Assembly (NCBI GenBank): GCA_964473865.1
Contig: CAYYQN010000017.1
Location: forward strand, 1-64,000
DNA: 64,000 nucleotides
Direction: 5' to 3'
From: CAIMUX01 sp964473865
GTDB taxonomy: Bacteria; Eisenbacteria; RBG-16-71-46; CAIMUX01
Shown here: positions 58,282-64,000 of the stretch, in pieces
Layout: every line of letters begins with the position of its first letter
Numbering within the stretch: the first letter of the stretch is position 1
The notes under the pieces: generated by a model
What the model was told of the DNA's origin: nothing
The model's input: only the letters and a program-made list of their open reading frames with translations
Database searches by the model: none
Made by a program: the position numbers and the translations under genes

Positions 58282-60564
58282 ATGTTGTCTCGCCCCCAGC
58301 CACCTCCGGCAGCCTTGCGCCTGGCGTTCCAGAATATGATCGATGGCGCCGCCGCCGGCCCCCGGTACTCGCTGGCGGCCGCCATACGGGTCGCAGCCCG
58401 CACCCGGGCTCTGGCCGGCATCCCGACCCGGGCCGGTGTCCGGGCTCTGATTGGCATTCTGGTGGTTCTGGCCTGGTCCGGGCCGGCCTCCGCCGCGACG
58501 CCGACCTGGAACCCGTGGGGCAAGGAGAGTCCCGAGCCGTACGGCTACGATGTCACCACCGCCGCGGATCAGCCGCTGGGCGTCGAGAACCCGGAAGATC
58601 CTCCCGCCCGCCTCCCGGACCCTCCGCCGTCGGACCCGCGGTTCGCAGTCCTGACTGTCGCCACGACCGTGGACCGAACCGCCTACTCGTGGTTCGGCCG
58701 GATCACGGTCACCGCCGACGTCCAGGCGGAGGGAGTCCCCGCCCCCGACTGCGATTCCGTGGTGGCGATCTCCGCCGCGAACCCGCGAGTTCGGGCCCAT
58801 CTGGCCGACGACGGCATCGCTCCCGATGTCGCGGCCGGGGACAGCCGGTACAGCGGGTATTTCGACATCGGCGCCGGGGAAGGCGAAGCCCGCCCCACCG
58901 GGAGCTACACGGTGACAGCCACAGCCTATCGGGGCGTTGAGAACGGATTCGACGATTCCGCCTCCTTCTCGCTCTTCAGCGTCCGCCGCTGGACCGGTAT
59001 CTCCACAACCGACCTTCCCGATCCATCCGATCAGTACACGGCGTTCTTCGTGACCCCAATCGGTCCCGGCCTGGGCTTCCATCACGAGATCCGGGACTTC
59101 GGTCTGGTGCGTTCCACTTCTGTGGCCAACGCCCAGATCCGCATTCCGGTTCTCCCGCGCGAGAACGCCCTCTCCGGGCTACTGGTCACCGGCACCGGCG
59201 TGTCCGATGTCGCGGTTCGAGACAATGTGATCGAGTTCACCTGCGATCTGACCGGCGCGACCGTCCGGCGCGTCACCATCGAGTTCGACGCCCCGAGCGA
59301 CCTCGCCGCCACCCGAATCGACCGGTACCAGACCGGTGACATCGCCCTGCGCGATTTCCGAAACGGCTACCAGGTCTGGAACCGGTACATCTCCACGGCG
59401 ATCCTCGGCTCCGGATACACCTCGCCGCACGGCCCCGGGTGCATCGTCGACCTGCATGCGACCGATCTCGCGAACGGAAGCTCGCACACGCTGGACTGCA
59501 TGGAGCGGGTGGCGGTACATCTCGACAACGCTGCATTCAATGACGGGTCCGGCACCTACCCGAGCAACATCAAGTGGGGCGGCGACGCCCTATCCTGGAT
59601 GGAGGGAGCGGACCTCTCTTCGTTGCGATTCCGCTTCCTCTCCGGCGGCGGGTACGGGCTCGCGAACAAGGTAGCGGTCGACCGCCGGGTGGAGTTCTAC
59701 TCCGAGAGCCGTTTCTTCCGGCATCGCTATCTCCTGCGCAACATCGACACCGCGGGCCACGACTTCGACTTCGTGTGGGGCCGGGAACAGTGGCTCTACG
59801 GCAGCGCGGCGGGCTCGGACCGGGAGGACGGAGATCGGGGCCTCCTGCCGAATGACGCCGCTTCGTACGGTGGCGAGTACGGCTTCGGACCGGCCCAGAT
59901 CGACGGGAACTGGTTCGCGGCGTTCGACCAGTCGTCCTTCTACTCCCTCGGAGTGATCCTGCCCGGCCGGACCGCGGAGGCGATGCCGACCCGCGCCTAC
60001 TTCCTTTGCGATCCCCCGCTCGGCAACTTCACCGGAGAGTACCCGATCATCCCCGCGGGCACGTGCGCCGATATGGCAAACCTCTTCTTCGAGAAGCAAC
60101 TCGGCGTCCTCGCTCCCGGCGACTCGGCAGCCTACGAGTTCTACATGTGGGGCGGATACGGCCACAACCGCCAGGAGCTGACCGACCTCCTGGAACAGGA
60201 CGCCGGCACCATCGCCGGTGGCTTGAGCTCTGTGGAGTCGCCGCCATCCGGGGAGGCATCTGCACCGTTCCCGGACCGCGACCCGGAGCGGTTCCTCGTC
60301 GCCGCCCGCCCCACCCCCTTCTCCGTCTCCACGGAGATCGCCTTCGTGCTGCCCACCGCCGCCCCCGTATCGCTGACCGTCTTCGACGCGAGCGGGCGTC
60401 GCGTGATCTCGGTGCTGGAACGCGCCCTTCCGGCCGGACGCCACACGATCTCCTGGGACGGCTCCGACGCTCGGGGCCGGCCGGTGCCGGGAGGCGTCTA
60501 CTTCATCCGGCTGGATGCCGGCGACCGGGTGAGGGTTGCCCGGGTGGTCGTGCATCGCTCTTGA
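58282..60564 (+). CDS. Exported protein with FlgD-like C-terminal domain
   Basis: Predicted secreted protein of 760 residues. A long N-terminal region (about 50 residues) precedes the hydrophobic signal segment (ALIGILVVLAWSGPASAA). The large middle is beta-rich: an Ig-like part (FGRITVTADVQAEGVPAPDC, GDSRYSGYFDIGAGEGEARP, GSYTVTATAY) and an unassigned part (FFRHRYLLRNIDTAGHDFDF). The end is a classic FlgD-like domain: LTVFDASGRRVISVLERALP, GRHTISWDGSDARGRPVPGG, VYFIRL. The C-terminal 62 bp are overlapped antisense by yqeC. The FlgD-like end probably directs secretion or surface attachment; the function of the rest is unknown. Confidence 0.82.
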   Translation: MLSRPQPPPAALRLAFQNMIDGAAAGPRYSLAAAIRVAARTRALAGIPTRAGVRALIGILVVLAWSGPASAATPTWNPWGKESPEPYGYDVTTAADQPLGVENPEDPPARLPDPPPSDPRFAVLTVATTVDRTAYSWFGRITVTADVQAEGVPAPDCDSVVAISAANPRVRAHLADDGIAPDVAAGDSRYSGYFDIGAGEGEARPTGSYTVTATAYRGVENGFDDSASFSLFSVRRWTGISTTDLPDPSDQYTAFFVTPIGPGLGFHHEIRDFGLVRSTSVANAQIRIPVLPRENALSGLLVTGTGVSDVAVRDNVIEFTCDLTGATVRRVTIEFDAPSDLAATRIDRYQTGDIALRDFRNGYQVWNRYISTAILGSGYTSPHGPGCIVDLHATDLANGSSHTLDCMERVAVHLDNAAFNDGSGTYPSNIKWGGDALSWMEGADLSSLRFRFLSGGGYGLANKVAVDRRVEFYSESRFFRHRYLLRNIDTAGHDFDFVWGREQWLYGSAAGSDREDGDRGLLPNDAASYGGEYGFGPAQIDGNWFAAFDQSSFYSLGVILPGRTAEAMPTRAYFLCDPPLGNFTGEYPIIPAGTCADMANLFFEKQLGVLAPGDSAAYEFYMWGGYGHNRQELTDLLEQDAGTIAGGLSSVESPPSGEASAPFPDRDPERFLVAARPTPFSVSTEIAFVLPTAAPVSLTVFDASGRRVISVLERALPAGRHTISWDGSDARGRPVPGGVYFIRLDAGDRVRVARVVVHRS

Positions 60565-61339
60565 GCTCACCCGTCACGATCGTCTCCACCCGATCTTCGC
60601 GGTCCCGCCGTCGAAGCGCCTCCACCAGATCCTGAGCGGTCCGTTCCGCCTCACATGTCCCCACCTTGCTCAGGAAGACGGCGACCGACGAATCCCCTCC
60701 GACCCGCTTCAGATAGCCGTCCGGATGGAAGACGATTTCGGCCACATCCTCGGGGGACAGGCGGGCCCCGGGCGGCAGACCCAGACGTTGGCCGAAGAGC
60801 GCCGCGCGGTGCACGTAGCGCTCGTGCAACGGCTGCCCCACGCAGTCGACGCCAATGACCACGACCACCAACTGCGCGCGGCTCGAAAGCACCGGCTCGT
60901 GATCCAGGTGGGCCTTGAGCGAACGTCCGGCCGAGCCGTCGGCCTCGACCAGCAGGTGGCCCGCAACCCCGGCCTCGGCCAGGGCGTCGATCTGATCCGG
61001 CCGGAATCCGACCAGCTTCTCCCCGGCGGCACGGTCGGCCGGCCTCTCCGTCCATACCGCCGACGCCAAGGTGACGTGCCGATGCTCCGCGATCTCCCCC
61101 GGGAGCCGCGCGATCAGACTGGAATCGAACGGCGCAACGATGACCCGGCGCGACTGGCCCGGATCCGGAAAGAGGATCTTCGTGCTCGTGGTGGTCAGGA
61201 CGGTGCCGCGCGAAGACTCCAGCCCGCGCGCCAACGCGAACATGAGCGAGGTCTTGCCCCCTCCGCCGATCAGGGAGACGAGGCGATTGCGCTTCAGCGC
61301 GAGCGCCTCAATCAGGTGCGCCGGATCTGACACGGGCAT
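60503..61339 (-). CDS. yqeC: YqeC-type selenium-dependent hydroxylase accessory protein
   Basis: P-loop protein of 278 residues of the YqeC family, linked by genome context to selenium-dependent molybdenum hydroxylases. Motifs: LVSLIGGGGKTSLMFALARG (P-loop), GTVLTTTSTKILFP, VGFRPDQIDALAEAG, LLVEADGSAGRSLKAH and VIGVDCVGQPL. About 32 bp at its start overlap the yqeB gene. Its last 62 bp overlap, on the other strand, the end of the FlgD-tailed exported-protein gene. Role probably in cofactor maturation in the cytoplasm. No selD or selenoprotein is in the window. Confidence 0.9.
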   Translation of the reverse strand: MPVSDPAHLIEALALKRNRLVSLIGGGGKTSLMFALARGLESSRGTVLTTTSTKILFPDPGQSRRVIVAPFDSSLIARLPGEIAEHRHVTLASAVWTERPADRAAGEKLVGFRPDQIDALAEAGVAGHLLVEADGSAGRSLKAHLDHEPVLSSRAQLVVVVIGVDCVGQPLHERYVHRAALFGQRLGLPPGARLSPEDVAEIVFHPDGYLKRVGGDSSVAVFLSKVGTCEAERTAQDLVEALRRRDREDRVETIVTGELKSDARPPGQPSPGRRHPAG

Positions 61340-62252
61340 GGCGGATCACGATTTCGAGGACGCTCCCGCTGATCGTCCGGGCCTTGTCCGACAAGGTGTG
61401 GCAGAAGGAGGGGTCGCCGCGCGGGTCGATATCCCCAAGCTTCTGGCCCGCGCCGACGTCCGTGTCCGTCGCCAGGAGGCCGCGGATCACGCCGGAGATC
61501 CCGGCGGGGATCGTCGCCGGAGACGCCGCCGGCGGCGGAGCATGCTCAGCGATCGACGCGGCCTTGGCTTCGACCCGGGGCCCGCCTGCGGTCACCTCCC
61601 CGACGACGTCGCCGGCGCGGACCCGCTCGCCGATCTCCCGGTGGGTCACAAACCGCCCGGCGCGCGGAGCCAGGAGCACCCGCTCCCGGGTGTAGCCGTT
61701 GATTTCGCCTGGTTGACCCGTGTTGCGGGCGGCGGGCCCTTTCGTGATGATGCGGCCCAGGTAATGGCCTCGATGCGTCTCGACCACGTAGTGCACGTCG
61801 CGTCCCGCGATCAGTCCCGGACCCAGGCCGATGACCAGATCCGCGTCGCGGCAGTGATTGTCCAGATTCATCTTCAGCAGCCGTCCATCGACGATCACAT
61901 CGGGATTCCAGGCGGCCTGCAGCCGGCCCGCTGGATCGACGAAGACCGGGATGTGGCTCCAGTCGAACGTCGCGAGCGTCTCGGCCTGGGCGAGCTCGTG
62001 GCGGACCCCGCGCACGCCCTCGATTTCGATCTCGCCGCCTCGGATCGCGGTACAGAACGACACGGTTCTTCTCACCGCCGTCGGCCTCTCCAGCTCGGTC
62101 ATCACCACGCGGAAGCCACAACGAAAGAGCCGGTGCGCGGTGGCCGACGCCTGCTCTCCGGCACCCTTGATGAGCACCTTGAGGGGACTGCTCCCCTCGC
62201 CTCTCGACGCGGGCGCGTACTCCGGCCCACCCTTTCGCGCGGCCGCCGACAC
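61308..62252 (-). CDS. yqeB: YqeB/EF2563-type selenium-dependent molybdenum hydroxylase system protein
   Basis: A 314-residue protein of the EF2563/YqeB family, cofactor maturation for selenium-dependent molybdenum hydroxylases. Motifs: VLIKGAGEQASATAHRLFRC, FRVVMTELERPTAVRRTVSF, VIVDGRLLKMNLDN, DLVIGLGPGLIAGRDVHYVV and ETHRGHYLGRIITKG. The ATG leaves 12 bp to the amidohydrolase stop; the true start may be some 20 residues later, at the conserved LKVLIKGAG. Its end overlaps yqeC by 32 bp. Together with yqeC and the SsnA-like gene it forms a typical module. Confidence 0.9.
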   Translation of the reverse strand: MSAAARKGGPEYAPASRGEGSSPLKVLIKGAGEQASATAHRLFRCGFRVVMTELERPTAVRRTVSFCTAIRGGEIEIEGVRGVRHELAQAETLATFDWSHIPVFVDPAGRLQAAWNPDVIVDGRLLKMNLDNHCRDADLVIGLGPGLIAGRDVHYVVETHRGHYLGRIITKGPAARNTGQPGEINGYTRERVLLAPRAGRFVTHREIGERVRAGDVVGEVTAGGPRVEAKAASIAEHAPPPAASPATIPAGISGVIRGLLATDTDVGAGQKLGDIDPRGDPSFCHTLSDKARTISGSVLEIVIRHARVRSGAPD

Positions 62253-62264
62253 TTCAGCAACGAC

Positions 62265-63839
62265 TCACTGGTGCGCCCCGGTTCCGCGGAGCTCCGGCGC
62301 GGTCCGCAGATACTCGGCGAACCGCTCCGACAGGATCTGCGCGGAGGAGAGGATCGCCTCCGGGGTGCTCCCGTCCCGGAACGGAAGGACTCGACCGGCG
62401 GCCTTCAGAACCTCCCCGCGCGCGACAACCGTGTCGATCTCACTGCCGTCCGCCGCCCAGATCAGGTTCTCCATCACGTTGTCGAGACGGGTGGGAGTCA
62501 GATTGGGCCGGTCCAGACCGATCGCGATCCAGTCGGCCCGACGGCCCGGGACCAACTCCCCCTGGTTCTGACCCAGGATCCGGGCGGGAACGTTGGTGAT
62601 CATCTCGAGAAGCTGCGGCGCGGGAAGGAGCGTCGCGTCCTGATGGAGAGCCTTCTGGTACTGGGCGGCGAGCCGGGCCGCGGCCAGGATGTTCTGATTG
62701 TCGGCCGAACCGGAGCCGTCGGTCGAGATCGCGACCGGGATGCCCGCCGCAATCATCTCCATCAGCGGCGGCATGCCCGATCCCAGGATGGTGTTCGCCA
62801 GCGGATTGTGGACGACGCGCGCGCCGGTGCGCGCAAGGATCTCGATGTCGCGGGGACCGCAGTTCACCTGGTGCGCAATCACGGTGTCTGCATCCAGAAC
62901 GCCGATCGCGTCGAGAAACTCCACTTCGCTCAACCCCGGCTCGATCGATTCCGTAAACCAGCGCGTGGTGTGCGGTTCTTCCGCGCTGTGGATGTGAAAG
63001 AGGGTGCCGTGCTCCCGGGCCCAGGCCTTGAGCGGGATCAGCATCTCGCGGCTGTTGGAGAAGACCTGATCGGGCCCGGGACAGAAGCTCGTGCGCCGGA
63101 GCCCCGGAATGCGGATCGCGGCATCGAGCCGCTGAAGCGCATCCGCGGGCCGGTCCAGCGCCTCCCGGACATAGTGGCGGTCCTGGCTGCCGATCGCCAC
63201 GATCATCGTCGTGCCGGCCGCCTCGTTGGCCGCCGCGATCTCCGCGCCGTGGTATTTGTTGAAGTTGCAATGGTGGACCAGGCAAGTCGTGATCCCGTAG
63301 TGGATGTCGCAGAGCCGCGCCAGGCGGTAGGTGACTCGATGCGGCGACTCCCCGAGTTCCCGCCCTAAGGCCTCCGCCTGCCGGCTCATGAAGGCGGTGA
63401 ATGGATTGACGGCGTGGTCCAGCCAGGCCGTGAGCGGCTGATCCTTGGCGATCCCGATGATCGGCTGCTCGTGGTCGTGGCCGTGCGCCTTGACGAAGGC
63501 GGGCATCACAACCGCCGGGAGACGAGGAATCTCCTCGCCCGCCCGAAGCCCACCCCGCGCGCCCGGGGGGGCGGCGGTCCGCCCGCCCGGCGTACCCGGA
63601 TCCGCCGCGGCGCGAAGACGGGCTTCTCCCTCGCCCTGCTCGCGCTGACCGAGAACCCGTAACGATGCGCCGTACGTGTCGATCAGACGCCGGCCGGTTT
63701 CCGGCGTGTAGGGGCCGACTTCACGGATGGTTTCGCCTTCGGAGAGCACGTAGCCGTCGGCAATCCGTTCGCCCCCGCGCGCCGCGTCCAGGGGGAGCAC
63801 GAAGGCCGCGCGACAGACCAGGGGCCCCGGCGCCGTCAT
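62265..63839 (-). CDS. SsnA-like metal-dependent amidohydrolase
   Basis: TIM-barrel amidohydrolase of 524 residues, like the SsnA/chlorohydrolase family that accompanies yqeC-yqeB. Metal ligands: HxH in PAFVKAHGHDHEQP, His in FHIHSAEEPH, His in VIAHQVNCGP and Asp in ISTDGSGSADN. The substrate is not known; SsnA-like enzymes in such loci are thought to deaminate or hydrolyse purine-like or related compounds. An insertion rich in Gly, Ala, Arg (about 60-95) lies before the first metal motif. The ATG at 63839 is preceded by GGAGCGGACG and by three short mini-ORFs with the same initiation context. Confidence 0.88.
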   Translation of the reverse strand: MTAPGPLVCRAAFVLPLDAARGGERIADGYVLSEGETIREVGPYTPETGRRLIDTYGASLRVLGQREQGEGEARLRAAADPGTPGGRTAAPPGARGGLRAGEEIPRLPAVVMPAFVKAHGHDHEQPIIGIAKDQPLTAWLDHAVNPFTAFMSRQAEALGRELGESPHRVTYRLARLCDIHYGITTCLVHHCNFNKYHGAEIAAANEAAGTTMIVAIGSQDRHYVREALDRPADALQRLDAAIRIPGLRRTSFCPGPDQVFSNSREMLIPLKAWAREHGTLFHIHSAEEPHTTRWFTESIEPGLSEVEFLDAIGVLDADTVIAHQVNCGPRDIEILARTGARVVHNPLANTILGSGMPPLMEMIAAGIPVAISTDGSGSADNQNILAAARLAAQYQKALHQDATLLPAPQLLEMITNVPARILGQNQGELVPGRRADWIAIGLDRPNLTPTRLDNVMENLIWAADGSEIDTVVARGEVLKAAGRVLPFRDGSTPEAILSSAQILSERFAEYLRTAPELRGTGAHQ

Positions 63840-63877
63840 CGTCCGCTCCGCCCCCAGATCGCCGGCAGCCTGGTCAT
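63836..63877 (-). CDS. 13-codon mini-ORF 3, coupled to the amidohydrolase
   Basis: ATG 63877 has GGAGGGGACG just upstream. It codes MTRLPAIWGRSGR and stops at TGA overlapping the ATG of the amidohydrolase (ATGA). It is the third of three consecutive units at a 38-nt period. Probably a translational relay or relic of a duplicated initiation site rather than a functional peptide. Confidence 0.45.
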   Translation of the reverse strand: MTRLPAIWGRSGR

Positions 63878-63915
63878 CGTCCCCTCCGTTCGCAGGTCGC
63901 GCGCGGCGCCGTCAT
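63874..63915 (-). CDS. 13-codon mini-ORF 2
   Basis: ATG 63915 has GGAGGGGACG just upstream. It codes MTAPRATCERRGR and stops at TGA overlapping the ATG of mini-ORF 3 (ATGA). Its first 12 nt, ATGACGGCGCCG, are identical to the first 12 nt of the amidohydrolase gene. Confidence 0.45.
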   Translation of the reverse strand: MTAPRATCERRGR

Positions 63916-63953
63916 CGTCCCCTCCCACCGGCACCGGCGCGCCGCTCGCTCAT
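63912..63953 (-). CDS. 13-codon mini-ORF 1
   Basis: ATG 63953 overlaps the stop of the upstream gene (ATGA). It codes MSERRAGAGGRGR and stops at TGA overlapping mini-ORF 2 (ATGA). Confidence 0.45.
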   Translation of the reverse strand: MSERRAGAGGRGR

Positions 63954-64000
63954 CGGTTGCCCTGGCCCGGCGGCGCGCCCAGGGCCGCCAGGACCTTCTC
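63950..64000 (-). CDS. 3' end of a gene cut by the window edge
   Basis: Sixteen codons, EKVLAALGAPPGQGNR, then TGA at 63950-63952. The frame is open to the right edge. Endings like EKVLAAL are seen in molybdenum hydroxylase large subunits, and the yqeCB-SsnA context would fit, but the fragment is too short to identify. Confidence 0.5.
   Translation of the reverse strand, partial: EKVLAALGAPPGQGNR

Overview
The window is 64 kb of very GC-rich bacterial DNA with tightly packed genes, many coupled by ATGA, GTGA, TTGA or TGATG stop/start overlaps. Several large exported proteins end in FlgD-like, Por-type C-terminal domains. Together with a TonB receptor, heme A/O synthases and an outer-membrane barrel, this points to an uncultured Gram-negative bacterium of the FCB kind (for example Candidatus Eisenbacteria or a relative). 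This placement is inference; there is no rRNA in the window. No tRNA, rRNA or CRISPR array was seen.

Left part (1-18.4 kb): a sigma-54 activator cut by the window edge; comM; a nucleotide-sugar pair (WbpD-like acetyltransferase, WbpB-like dehydrogenase) with a GT4 glycosyltransferase; a four-gene signalling operon (TonB-dependent receptor, YfiR-like periplasmic protein, CHASE8 histidine kinase, receiver plus degenerate kinase); a DUF2304/GT2 pair; a polytopic membrane protein of probable GT-C type with a DinB protein; and an operon for a small lipoprotein, a metzincin-like protease and an exported protein.

Centre (18.9-31.8 kb): an almost uninterrupted heme operon, ccsA/hemX-like, hemA, hemC, tetR::hemD, hemB, hemL, hemE, hemN, hemH, hemY. 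It runs from glutamyl-tRNA to protoheme. The uroporphyrinogen-III synthase is fused behind a complete TetR-type repressor. A TetR-style inverted repeat lies over the expected transcription start of the operon, which suggests an enzyme-repressor that controls its own pathway. The 1.5 kb after the operon is a gene graveyard with sigma-factor and Fis-HTH remnants.

Right-centre (33.3-43 kb): a PaaK/CapK-like adenylating enzyme, a seven-repeat RCC1-like exported protein, then a compact putative RiPP locus: kinase-like protein, 59-residue precursor with its own promoter, PqqD-like recognition protein, radical SAM/SPASM enzyme, HPr-kinase-like protein and an S26-type peptidase. It abuts a truncated serine-recombinase module (small protein, DUF2924, recombinase).

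Right part (43.3-64 kb): a large lower-GC subtilase-like exported protein; an M14 carboxypeptidase; exported and membrane proteins of unknown role; divergent ctaA and ctaB for heme A and heme O, which would use the heme made by the central operon; a DUF3179 protein; an APH(6)-like kinase; a FlgD-tailed exported protein; and a selenium-dependent molybdenum hydroxylase accessory set (yqeC, yqeB, SsnA-like amidohydrolase). Immediately upstream of the amidohydrolase are three consecutive 13-codon mini-ORFs at an exact 38-nt period, each ATGA-coupled to the next.
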